Positions 53,384 to 63,320 of a stretch of 64,000 bases of DNA are shown here, one piece after another. Position 1 is the stretch's first letter; each line of letters starts with the position of its first letter. The DNA is from Shinisaurus crocodilurus (Eukaryota; Chordata; Lepidosauria; Squamata; Shinisauridae). The stretch is taken from assembly GCA_021292165.1 (NCBI GenBank), contig CM037879.1, forward strand, positions 261,027,921 through 261,091,920, given 5' to 3'. Below the pieces are notes generated by a model. That model had not been told where the DNA came from. It saw only the letters and a program-made list of their open reading frames with translations, and did not search any database. Both the position numbers and the translations under genes were made by a program.

Positions 53384-53742
53384 CTAGGGATGCTGGCATG
53401 AAGTAACACACAGTAGCTGATTCCCCATTTTTGAAAACACAAATACGAAGATTGGACTTTACTTTTTGAAGGTATACTCCCTCTAACTACTAGGTAATGC
53501 TACCTAATTTGGCTTCTATTGACTTAAAAAAAAAACAAAAAAAACCTAGTACACTATGTAAATTAAGCTGCAGCTTCACCAATATAAAAATGTCCTTTCT
53601 CTTTACTGCTGCCTTCTACCACCAGGAACCGGTATGTTTTGCTTAAGGCTGGAGACAGATCTGGATAAGTGCTGGATTGGATTTTACACTTTCAAAAATG
53701 GGGAATCAGCCATTGTTTGCTTCTTCATCCCAGCATCCCTAG
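53384..53742. mobile_element. hAT-like fold-back element (TAGGGATG ends), about 359 bp
   Basis: CTAGGGATGCTGGCATGAAG with CTGATTCCCCATTTTTGAAA at the left mirrors TTTCAAAAATGGGGAATCAG with CATCCCAGCATCCCTAG at the right: arms of about 55 bp. The terminal TAGGGATG differs from the CAGGGATG of the GC-rich element by one base. The duplication is too eroded to confirm. Confidence 0.72.
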
Positions 53743-54618
53743 ATGCAACCTCAAACTTGCATAGCCACTAGGAGAGACTAATCAGCCTCTAGGACCAAGA
53801 GCAGCAAGCAACAGTGTGATTTTACCATTTTGTCTAGATTGCCAAATTGCCATACTCCATACGAGCAATAGCAAATGTCAGGAAGCAGGGAGATGACCTC
53901 TTAAACATTTCCATGACAAAACTTTTCCTGTAAACCTTCTCTGTAAAGTCAGTGTAGTGTTGCTTGCAACATTCATGAATCTGATAAAATGGATTCTAGG
54001 TTTTTTCAACCCCACAACACAGTTCATGTGAACTGACTCATCTTTTATAATGGCTAAAATGAGATCACACTACCATGAAAAATCTTTTTGTGGGTCACCT
54101 TTGAGAACAAACCCTTTATTCACACATTTATTTATCTTTCCTCCAACTTTTCTTTTACAGATGATTAGGGTTGCCAGCTGACCAGGAAAGTAAACCTCCT
54201 GACCTGCTCTTGTGCCTTTTACATCAGGAGACATTAGCCTGTGAAACTTCATGGCATGGTAACAAATGTTATAATTTTTTTATGTCTGCAGGTCAAGTTC
54301 CTGTTTAAAGGCAGAGGAGCGAGAGCTGGTTAAAAAAATATATGCAGCCCTACCTAAGATAACACTGTCCCTTCTGTCCGAATGTTCCAGAGTCTCCTTT
54401 GGATCAATATGATGAATCACAGCTAGAACAGTTATTAGTAATTTTCCACATCCAGGTTTGCAAGTCTTTTTTTTTTGCAAATGGTTCATGACAAAAAGTG
54501 GGGGAAGAGGAAGGAAAATACAATCTGAGCAAATGCCTTCTCCTGACAGACTCCTGCCCTGTGGGTATACAGAGTATCCCAGTATCTAGAAGCAGCAGGG
54601 ATTCTAATAAATATCATC
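53743..54618. other. Unassigned DNA
   Basis: No gene or classified repeat was recognised. Confidence 0.45.
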
Positions 54619-54957
54619 CACAGTCTTGGATGATAGAGAACAGGTTGCAGCCCTGTTGTCCTACAGAAGAGGGTCGCAACCTGTTCTCTATCATCCAAGA
54701 CTGTGTAGGGCATGAAATAACGGGCTTAAGTGACAGGAAGTCCAATTTTAAACATCAGAAAAAACTTCCTCATGGTCAGAGCAGTCAGACAATGGAACCA
54801 ACTTCCTAGGGATATGGTGTTGAGCTCTCTGTCACTGGAGCTACTCAGGTGGAGACTGGACAGTCATCTGTCAGAGATGCTTTAAACCGGATTCCTGTGC
54901 AGTGCAGGGGTTTGGACTCAATGGCCTAAATGGCCCCTTCCAACTCGGTGATTCTAG
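54619..54957 (+). repeat. CR1 LINE 3' fragment with inverted 5' end
   Basis: From about 54665 the sequence is a CR1 3' end (CTGTTCTCTATCATCCAAGA, TTTTAAACATCAGAAAAAAC, then TTGGACTCAATGGCCTAAAT and a short GATTCTAGAATTC end). Just upstream, 54619-54648 is an exact inverted copy of 54676-54705, with a 27-base spacer. It is a more diverged CR1 subfamily than CR1-A/B. Confidence 0.82.
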
Positions 54958-56378
54958 AATTCAAATGGAAAGATAGAATGTATGGAATGGGACTGCTTCT
55001 GGCCTATGTGGAATTATTAGTAATGCCGCATCATGCACATGGTATGCAAGATTGTATATTTGGCAAATGTCAAACCCATTACAAAGCAACAACAGCAATT
55101 TTCAAATCAGACACCCAGATTAGTCAGTGTATTTCTAATATTCTTAGGAAATCTCAGCGAAGCTGAAACCGACCAGAAGAGAGGCTAAGGGCACAAAACT
55201 CCCATTGATTTTAATGAAGCAGAATTGTAGCCAAAGTTAAGAAATCAGATTTCAAAGAATGATGGGAGATCAATCTTAAAACTGGGTAATATCACCTGCA
55301 TACAATGGAAGAGTTGGCAAATCTGCCTCTTGTCCACTTTGGAAGCCATAATGAAATAAAAACTTTCATTCGGGGAAGTTCAGACAAGCTTCTGAATTAT
55401 GGTGGTAAAAAGCTGGGATCATTCCATTTACTTGCCAGGTTTCCATAGGACTGTATCCCTGCAAAGTTAATACTGATTAAAACTGGAAGAAGATACCTAT
55501 TCAGAATTTGCAAAACTTCCAATAAGTAGAACCATTTGTTTCAGCATGCCAGAAAAATATCTTGCACAGTTGCATCTGTAAATCTTTCTTCCCTACAGAG
55601 ACTAGCAGTTCAGTATCTTGACAGAATTTTCAACTCTCCCTCGAATCTCATATTCAGTGCTTCCTGGACTTGGTCAACTGCCTTGGCAAGATGCTGGTAT
55701 AGTCATGGAAGGGATTATGGGATGCAGATCTTAATTTTGTCTGACCTGGCACCCTGCGTTGCCTTCCTGACTATGGAACAAATGCAAGGAACAGTTCTAT
55801 AGCAGGAGTAGGGGGGGCTTTAAAAATGAGTCCCAGCTCCAGCTCCAATTCCCAAACTGGCCCAGCTGGACAGGGGATTTTGTCCAGCAATTTCACAAGA
55901 TTAGAAGGAGAATTTTCCTTCCTTCTGCAGTTTCTATGTGCATAAAGTAGCTGGAGCAAGTACAGTTTAATTTCCATTTGGTTTCCATTATCTGCTCTGC
56001 TCCAAGGCACAGAAATCTGGCTTCTCCCTAACAGCAAAACAATACAGCAAATTGCCACTATAAAGGAAACTGGCCCAAGGTTACCAAGTACCAGGGGAGA
56101 GGGGGACACATTACATCGCCATTCATTTGTGGCGCATGTAACCTAAATTTACATTTAAATAAAATTATTCAGCAGGAGCCTTTCCAGGGCCCAAATTGCA
56201 CTGAGGGATGCAGGCGACACAATCTGAGCCAGCTATTTCCCATTTCGGCATTCTGCTGCTGTGTTTGGTGGGTCTGTACACAAATGAAGATGAAGAGTGC
56301 ACCAGCTCCACAATCAGCAGATTCAGGAAGCATTCCCTCTGGTACACAAAATGGAGTGGGGGGGAACCCCAAGCTCCT
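54958..56378. other. Unassigned DNA, possibly single-copy
   Basis: No gene or classified repeat was recognised across about 1.4 kb, one of the longer repeat-poor stretches here. Confidence 0.45.
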
Positions 56379-56386
56379 TTTTAAGG

Positions 56387-56507
56387 CAGCCTTCCTCAAC
56401 CTGGCACCCGCCAGATGTGTTGGAGTACAACTCCCAGCCAGGCTGGCTAAAGGATATTGGGAGTTGTAGTCCAACACATTTGGAGGGCACCACATTGGGA
56501 AAGGCTG
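56387..56507. mobile_element. Palindromic hAT MITE (CAGCCTTCCTC type), 121 bp
   Basis: CAGCCTTCCTCAACCTGGCA mirrors CACCACATTGGGAAAGGCTG; the flanks TTTTAAGG (56379-56386) and TTTTAAAG (56508-56515) match at 7 of 8. The core is GGAGTACAACTCCCAGCCAG / TTGGGAGTTGTAGTCC. Confidence 0.9.
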
Positions 56508-56515
56508 TTTTAAAG

Positions 56516-56990
56516 GATGTGAAAAAGGGAAAAAAATCAGTAGAGAGAAGCACTGCTTTAACAGGGCAGGGTTGGCAGGAGACAGGAACAGAGCTGCTCC
56601 CAGTTTTGTGTGATGGAGTAGTGATTAAAGAGCTTGAAAATGCGTATCTGATTTTGACCTTACACCATTATATTCAGTAGGCAGGTCTCTCTCTGCACCC
56701 TGTGCTAGTATGTTCTTGCTAGAATGGGAGGCAAACATACACCAGCCTGCCAAATGTGCTGCAGGTATAAATCACACACACATGTTCAAGCCCTTCAATT
56801 ACCATTCAATAACGTTTCACTGCTTCAGTTTAATGCACATTCCCACCATTCCAAAGTTATGCTTTCCTCACTTTAAATGTCACCACATCCTCTCTGACTA
56901 GTGTAGGGGGAAAACTCACCTTCCCTACACTTCCCCATACCACCCTGTGAATAGCCTCCAATTCATTTCTATTATGCTTAGTATGAATGA
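56516..56990. other. Unassigned DNA
   Basis: No gene or classified repeat was recognised. Confidence 0.4.
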
Positions 56991-57304
56991 CTGGGTTCAG
57001 ACAACACAATAACCCACACTCAAGGGTTGAGTATGGGTTGAGTGTGAGTTGGCATTGAACCATGGGTTATCGTGTGGTCTGAACCCAGCCAATAACAAAC
57101 CATGGTGAACAACCCACAATTCACAACCCAACAACAAACCATGGGCTCTCTTCATGGGTTGTTCATAGTTAACAAGCCATGGCTTGTCAGCACAGCTGGG
57201 TTCAACACAATAACCTGTTGTTCAACAACAACCCACGGTTCAACAACAAACCACACTCAACCCATACTCAACCCCTGAGTACAGGTTATCGTGTTGTCTG
57301 AACC
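56991..57304. mobile_element. Complex fold-back element (GTTCAGACAACAC type)
   Basis: CTGGGTTCAGACAACACAAT at the left mirrors ATCGTGTTGTCTGAACC at the right. An internal copy, ATCGTGTGGTCTGAACCCAG, near 57070 divides it. The interior alternates AACCCACA and GGGTTGT in both directions, as in the element at 44572. Both copies are preceded by AATGA. Confidence 0.75.
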
Positions 57305-57948
57305 ATCACAGTGTGCATATCATCTCTTTCTTCACGGTCTGCCTTCTGGTTCCATTCCTCCTCCTTTCATTTCTCTCTCAAGTCTCCAGTGAAACGGATA
57401 AGGCTGGGGGGGGGAAGGCTTGTCAATTCTATCAATGCCAATTTCCATCTCCTCTTGCCCCTCTCCATACTCTGCTGAAACTGACAAGGTTGGGGGGAGA
57501 ACTTTATTAACTTCACCATGCCTCTATTTATTTATTTATTTATTTATTATATTTATTAATCGCCCATCTGGCCGGTCACCCGGCCACCCTAATTAAAACA
57601 GGGGTGAGCAAACTTCACTGGCTTGCAAGATCTTCTTTGTGGTTTTACTAGAGATCCAAGATCCACCAACCAGACAGCCTGGTGCAAAAGACATAGAATT
57701 AAAGAATTATGAGCCCAGGAATTTGTTTTGAGTGCCAGAACTTAACAAAAATCCACTCCTGGTCGCCCCAAGCTTTCTTCATTTTGGCAGTATAATTTAG
57801 GACAGGCAGCAAGTCATTTTGTTGCTGTTATTGTTAAATAATTGGGGGTCAGAAATCTTTGCCAATCCACTACAAATCACCCAGAGCTCCATCAGTAGAT
57901 TCGGATCTACCTTCCGACCACCCCTAAATTAAAGTATCGCTCTGCATA
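57305..57948. other. Unassigned DNA with (TTTA)n
   Basis: A (TTTA)n run lies at about 57524-57551, just before TTAATCGCCCATCTGGCCGG, which may be an L2-like 3' end. Nothing else was recognised. Confidence 0.4.
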
Positions 57949-58452
57949 CTGGGGATGGAAGAATCGGAGAGGTGCTCAAACTTGCGGAGATTCTCCAAAC
58001 TCCGCCTTGAAGCTTGGTTTGCCTCGCTCCTATTCTCCTTTGCAACCTGTTTTTTCTTTTCGTTGGAATGGGGGAAAGTTCACATTTCGAACGGGGAAAA
58101 AATGTGCATTTCTGCGCACCTATTTCAAAAGTGCGCACTTCCCCCACCAACTAAAGCAGTGTTCTCCAACCTTACGCTATGCTGGCTGGGGCATGCTGGG
58201 AGTTGTAGGCCAAAAACATCTGGGCCAAGGTTGGAGAACACTGAACTAAAGCATGAAAATGTGTGTTTTTGAAGCAAGCACATTTTTAAGTGTGCATTTT
58301 TTAAAAAATGAATTTTTCAACTGTGATTGCAAGTTTGGGAATGTGTGAGCTTTTTCAGGAAAATGCACTCGTGTTCGCATTCATATTCGGGGTGGCAAAA
58401 AGGGCAAGTTCTGATTATTTGCAAGCAGAAACAAAATTCTCGTACATCCCTA
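57949..58452. mobile_element. hAT-like element with GGGATG ends, nested MITE inside
   Basis: CTGGGGATGGAAGAAT at the left and TTCTCGTACATCCCTAC at the right are partly inverted, and TGTGCATTT / GTGCGCAC phrases repeat inside. A family-A MITE interrupts it at 58157-58243. No matching 8-bp flank was confirmed, so class and limits are tentative. Confidence 0.55.
58157..58243. mobile_element. hAT MITE (family A), 87 bp, internally deleted
   Basis: CAGTGTTCTCCAACCTTACG and CCAAGGTTGGAGAACACTG with the exact 8-bp duplication AACTAAAG (58149-58156 and 58244-58251). The left arm is largely missing; the right arm keeps GCATGCTGGGAGTTGTAGGC. Confidence 0.92.
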
Positions 58453-59556
58453 CGGTGCATACCAATGTTGGTATGGCTTCATGTCCTTTTGAAGGATTTT
58501 TAAATTTTTTAAAAACATGCTGGTGAAATTAACACAAGGCTTCCCTCCAACTTTGCCAGTTTCATCAGAGACAAGAGACAGGGGCAGTGGGAGAAATTAC
58601 CACAGTATAGATGTCCATGGTCCTGAAAGAGGATGTGGAAGTGGGAAAGGGTGCTGCATCACAACTATTAATAGTGACCAAAGAGACACTTCTATGCAGA
58701 TCAAAATGCCAAAAAAACCCAAAAAAACCCAAAAAACGATTCCCCAAGTGTGTACAATTCTATGAGAAATTAGGAGGCGAAGGGATAAAGAATGTCCTTC
58801 AAATGGAACACATCTGTTCACAGGTGACACAAAAAAATCAGAATGGTTCCAGCGTGATGTCAGATGCCAGTGTCAATATCCTTGAAGGGCAGTGTCTGTT
58901 GTTGAACCATGGTTCAGATCTTGATTTGTTTTCTAAAGAGTGGCTCAAAGGCAGGAGGAGGCTCTGCGAGACAGGACACAAAGAGGCAGGAGTTCAGAGG
59001 AATAATGGAAGCGAGAGCCTAAGGAACCAGGTATAGCAGGACCAGATTACTGGTCATGCCACAGGCAGTTTGCAGTGTTTATGTCGCAGTCAAACAATTC
59101 TGGCCAAGGTTACTTGCCTCCCAATCTGGACTGTGGACCTTAGCTGTCAGAAAGTTGGGGGGAAAGGTGGCCATTTTAAGTGGAAGAGATGTTCATATGG
59201 TCCCAAATTTGATGGTGCTTTATTGACATAAAAGCAGGTAGCATGCCCCACCTTTGCTTCCTTGGGCACAGAATGCTGGCAAATGCAAACTGATTAATAG
59301 CATTCCATAACCATCCACTTTTCAGAAAATAACGGTTAAGGGGGAATAATCACCACAATCAAAAGCTCAATTCCGTGATTGCTGTCCTATCCTCCTCATG
59401 GGGGAAGTATAACATTTACATTGATTTCACATGGGAGAGGGTGTGGCAGGAGGTTATTTGTCTGCTAGAGCAATTTATGCCATGGCCACCGTGGTTGATC
59501 TTATGGAGACATTCTAGCCCCCCCCTTTTTTTCTATAGCTGTCTGTCAAACTTATA
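58453..59556. other. Unassigned DNA
   Basis: No gene or classified repeat was recognised. A 141-codon frame at 58611-59036 has no known motif and is probably chance. Confidence 0.4.
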
Positions 59557-59765
59557 GGGGAGGCTGCTGCCTCCTATTTCAGTGGGGCTCCTAATCCATT
59601 GCAAGTTTTAACTGGAGCTTTATGGGACCTATCCATGGTGCTGAACTCCATCCCCAAAGTAGGTTCACCACCATGGAGCACCATGGAGAGCTCCTATAAA
59701 GCTCCAAATAAAACATGCAAAGGATTAGGAGCCCCACCGAAATAGAGGAGTCACCAGTCTCTGGC
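59557..59765. mobile_element. Fold-back element, about 209 bp
   Basis: CCTATTTCAGTGGGGCTCCT with AATCCATTGCAAGTTTTAAC and GGAGCTTTA at the left mirrors TAAAGCTCCAAATAAAACAT with GGATTAGGAGCCCCACCGAA at the right: arms of about 60 bp around a loop of about 60 bp. Target duplication was not resolved, so the superfamily is open. Confidence 0.75.
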
Positions 59766-60169
59766 ACGAAAGGCGTGAGTCATGACTACAGACAGTGGCC
59801 ATATTAATTAAGGGCAGACACTAAGGAAACAGAAGGCAAAACTTCTGCTTCAATAATGCCTATGTCGGTTGGGATATTTTCCCACAGTACAATTAAAATG
59901 TTCAGCTTCTGCGGGGAGGGCAAATGCGGCACATCACACAAGAGTCATCGAGAGCAAACAACATACGTAGTAATGTTACACCTCACTACCCACACCAGTA
60001 CTGAACAACATGGCAAGTGTACTGTTTAGCCCTCCCTTGCCTTCTTCTGGGCAGAATCCAGCTTTGCTGTACTTTCATACTACCCTAATGTAAAATAGTT
60101 ACACACCACCACCATGTTGGCCACTTGAACACTCACCCACATTTGGGGTTGTACTTTCCCATCCAACAC
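59766..60169. other. Unassigned DNA
   Basis: No gene or classified repeat was recognised. Confidence 0.4.
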
Positions 60170-60172
60170 TAA

Positions 60173-60606
60173 GGGCTTGTTCGCACGACACGGGAACTGC
60201 GGGGGAGCAGAAGTCCCCCGCGGTTCCCGTGTCGTGTGAACGCTGACCGGGGGTGCCCCTGCGGGAGGGCCGCACGCAAAGTGACCATGGTTGGTAGAGG
60301 GGTAAGCCCCTACCGCGCGTGGCCACCGTGCCGTGCGAACAGCGGGCGGCTGTCCCGCGGGGTCCGCACAGAGGCGGCTGCCCAGAGCGGCCAGAGCTGC
60401 CGCCGCTCCAGCCTATAGGGGCAAACAGCCCCTCTGAGCATCCCGGGGCCCCGCCCCCTAGTGCCGGGAGGCCCGCACTGCGGTGTGGGGACTGCGGGGT
60501 CCGCCCACGTGCACGGGGCGCAGGTCGTCTGCGGCGCCCCGCCGAACCCCGCAGATCGCCCCGTGGTGCCTCCCCCGCCCGCAGCCTGGGTCGTGCGAAC
60601 TGGCCC
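60173..60606. mobile_element. GC-rich Harbinger-type MITE, 434 bp
   Basis: GGGCTTGTTCGCACGAC at the left mirrors GTCGTGCGAACTGGCCC at the right, with the TAA duplication (60170-60172 and 60607-60609). It is very rich in CpG. A strong internal hairpin pairs CACGACACGGGAACTGCG with CGGTTCCCGTGTCGTGTG near the left end. No transposase is encoded; GC-rich open frames here are incidental. Confidence 0.88.
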
Positions 60607-60609
60607 TAA

Positions 60610-60744
60610 GAGTGCAATCCTACGTAAGTTTAGACAGAAAAAAAGGCCTACAACTCCCAGCGTACCCCAGCCAGCAGAATTGGCTGGGTCATGCTGGGAG
60701 TTGTAGGCCTTTTTTTCTGTCTAAACTTGCATAGGATTGCGCCT
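60610..60744. mobile_element. Palindromic Harbinger-type MITE, 135 bp
   Basis: GAGTGCAATCCTACGTAAGT mirrors AACTTGCATAGGATTGCGCCT, with TAA at 60607-60609 and 60745-60747. The left TAA is also the right TAA of the preceding element. The core runs from CCTACAACTCCCAGCGTACC to ATGCTGGGAGTTGTAGGCC. Confidence 0.88.
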
Positions 60745-60779
60745 TAAGTTACCCTTGTACAAGACTAATGCCTAACTAA

Positions 60780-61160
60780 GAGCGCAACCCCATCGTCATG
60801 ACAGAGCGCTCAGAGATCAGAGTTCTCCGTTCCTTCTCATGCCCTGCCAGCAAGAGCTATACAGGGCGGGCAGAGGCCAGAGGCGATTTCGCCTCCCATT
60901 CCTTCCCCAAAACAAAATGTCAAAAATAGCTTGATGGGCCTCTGAGCCCATCTCACTAACCATCAGTGGGTGGGGATGGGCAGTGGAGAGGCCATAGGTT
61001 GCTGCGGATCCTGACCTCTCCTCTCTCCCCTCCTCGCCCACCAAAACACCCCCTTTGTGATCTCTATAAGGTCATCCGAGGTTGCTATTGCAACCTCAGA
61101 AGCAGCCACTGCACTGCAGTGCTTTCTGCAGCGGCTGTGAGGGGGCAGGTGAATGGTCCA
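60780..61160. mobile_element. Harbinger-type MITE, right end unclear
   Basis: It begins TAA then GAGCGCAACCCCATCGTC. It shares GCCCTGCCAGCAAGAGCTAT, GCGATTTCGCCTCCC, GGGCCTCTGAGCC and GAGGTTGCTATTGCAACCTC with the copy at 37354. The expected right terminus GGATTGC...TAA is not visible, so it is truncated or rearranged and the end given is approximate. Confidence 0.65.
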
Positions 61161-62370
61161 AGCTAATATTCCCCCTCCCAAAGCTGTAGGAGTGTCTACT
61201 TCCTTGGGAGGCGGAACCTAAAGTATCTTATGGTTCCTGAGATGCTGTCCCAGCAGAGGTAGTGTTCGGAGGCAGCTCACTAGGGCTGGAGCCCTGAACA
61301 TCTGGAGCCCTGAATCTCTGGGAGGCCCTCTGCCCCACCGCCCTGCTGTCCATGAGCACTTGCTGAAATAAAGCTACAGGGGCCCTGGTTATCTCTGCTG
61401 CATCGGATCCCCCTGGATGAGCTGGCTTTTTGCCCACATGTGCTTCACCTCCTGCTGCCCCCCACCCTTGAATCTTTCTGCCTGAGGATTTTTTCTGAAA
61501 TCAAATGCCCTCCTCTTCCCTGTCCATGCATCCCTTTTTACGAATAGGGGTGTCCTTAGGAGACAGGGTCCTTTAAAGACACACACACAGAGAGAGAGAG
61601 AGAGAGACTTTAGAGCATATGTAGATTAGCATATGCAAATTTTCCCCCTGTGGGCCAGAGCCCCAGGATCTTTTTGATCCCTAGCACCGCCCCTGTGCCC
61701 CAGGAAGCATAGGGTTGCTGTGCCCCTTATAACTTATACATTCCCTTGAGGCAGCGAGTCAGTAAAAAATGAATGCTTGGGGAGGGATTTTGCCAGCTGT
61801 TTCTGACAGCAGTCACCAGGCAATCTGATAGCACTTGATGGGAATGGCAAACCTGCTAGGTGAGGAAAGCATCCATCTCAACACTGCTTCAGATGAGTGA
61901 AACACTAAAGCTTTGATCTAGTAAGTACTTATGTCTGGTGTCAGTTGTTCACTTTGTGGATGATTAAGTGCACATCACTCCAGAGTTATCCCCCCCTCAC
62001 TACTGGCATTCAGAATACAATAAAGAAAAACATCACTGATAGATCTCGCCTTGAAAAGGGAAACCTGAATTTCAAACATCGGGGGTATTTTGTGTGCGTG
62101 TCCAAAAGCATCACCCTTGTGGAGCATGCAACAGACGCAGGGATGATAAGTGGTCATTCCAATTCTGAAAAGGAAAAACGGGTCCCTTTTCTATCATGCA
62201 AACGTCCGTGTGATTACAGAACCCCCCCAATTCAGCAATTCCTTCTGGGCACAGGAATGCACACAGAACCTCCTCATCAATTCCAATGGAGAAAGCAGAT
62301 CTTTACACACACACACAATCCTCTCTGTTTTGCAATGATTGTTGCAGTCTCCACTGGCACCTTTGTTCTT
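61161..62370. other. Unassigned DNA with (CA)n/(GA)n
   Basis: A mixed ACACAC / AGAGAG run lies at about 61579-61606. No gene was recognised; frames on both strands lack conserved motifs. Confidence 0.4.
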
Positions 62371-62596
62371 AGAGAGCCAGTGTAGTGCAATGGTTATAGA
62401 GCAGTGTTCTCCAACCTTGGGTCCCCAGATGTTTGGCTGGGGCCTGCTGGGAGCTGTAGGCCAAAAACATCTGGGGACCCAAGGTTGGAGAACACTGTTA
62501 TAGAGTGTTGGACTAGGACTGGTAAGACTCTGGTTCAAATCCCACTTCGACCACAAAGCTCACTTAGTGACCTTGGGCCAGTCAATAGCTCTCATT
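62371..62596 (+). repeat. tRNA-derived SINE split by a hAT MITE
   Basis: The head AGCCAGTGTAGTGCAATGGT (to 62400) and the continuation TGTTGGACTAGGACTGGTAA (from 62506), with box B TGGTTCAAATCC and CACAAAGCTCACTTAGTGAC. The MITE lies at the same SINE position as in the copy at 29350. The 3' part is truncated and an L2 piece follows. Confidence 0.87.
62401..62497. mobile_element. hAT MITE (family A), 97 bp, internally deleted
   Basis: CAGTGTTCTCCAACCTTGGG mirrors CCCAAGGTTGGAGAACACTG, with the exact 8-bp duplication TTATAGAG (62393-62400 and 62498-62505). The left arm lacks most of the core. Confidence 0.93.
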
Positions 62597-63000
62597 CATT
62601 CATTTACTTTCTATACTGCCCAATAGCCAAAGCTCTCTGGGCAGTTCAGAACAATTCATTAAAAAAAAACCACCACAAACCACAGTACAACAAAAACAGC
62701 ACAAAAATTTCAATATACAACATTTAAAAACAGAGTTTAAAACAATTTGAGCAGTGGAAACAATTCTTTAAAAAGCTAGACTGATATAAAAGCCCCCCCC
62801 CCCCCATAAGCCATTAAATGGCATTGAATGCCTTGGAGAAGAAGGCAGTCTTAACCTGGTGCCAAAAGGAGAACAGAGTTGGCGCCAGGAGAGCATTCCA
62901 CAATTGGGGAGCCACTGCTGAGAAGGCCCTGCCCCCTTGTTGCCACCCTCTGAGCCTCCCTTGGAGCTGGCACCTGGAGGAAGGCCTCGGATGTTTATCA
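62594..63000 (-). repeat. L2 LINE 3' region
   Basis: The plus strand reads TTTCTATACTGCCCAATAGC and CAAAGCTCTCTGGGCAGTTC, then an A-rich stretch, then GAAGGCAGTCTTAACCTGGT, GCATTCCACAATTGGGGAGC and GCTGAGAAGGCCCTGCCCCC. This is the cleanest reverse L2 copy in the window. Confidence 0.78.
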
Positions 63001-63139
63001 AAGTGTCTGGGTAGATTCAGGTTGGGAGAGGCGCTCTGTCAGGTATTATGTGTGATGCAATGTTAACATCACGTGTCTTCAGAATGACTACTTCCCTCCA
63101 GGAACAAAGCAGAGGTCATGGGGATGCAAATACAAGCAA

Positions 63140-63320
63140 CCTGATACGTTTTTTAGGGTGTGCCACCTTAGAAATGGAATGTGGTCCTTGAGAGCTTCTC
63201 TGAAATTGAATTTGCCCCTTGGGCTGAAAGAGGTTCCCCACTCCTGGAGCAGACGATACTGAGGTAGATGGACAAACAGCCTGACCTGTTATAAGGCAGT
63301 TTCCTATGCTCCGATAAGAA
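63140..63320. repeat. hAT right-end fragment and Ala-SINE tail
   Basis: GAGCTTCTCTGAAATTGAAT and GCTGAAAGAGGTTCCCCACTCCTG (63199-63246) match the right part of the hAT element at 47970. CAGACGATACTGAGGTAGAT to GGCAGTTTCCTATG (63250-63309) is an Ala-type SINE tail. Confidence 0.65.

Noticed and set aside
58611..59036. 141-codon plus-strand frame
   Set aside because: No recognised domain, no splice context, and length within chance expectation.
60319..60609. GC-rich open frames
   Set aside because: They lie wholly inside the Harbinger-type MITE and overlap in different frames.
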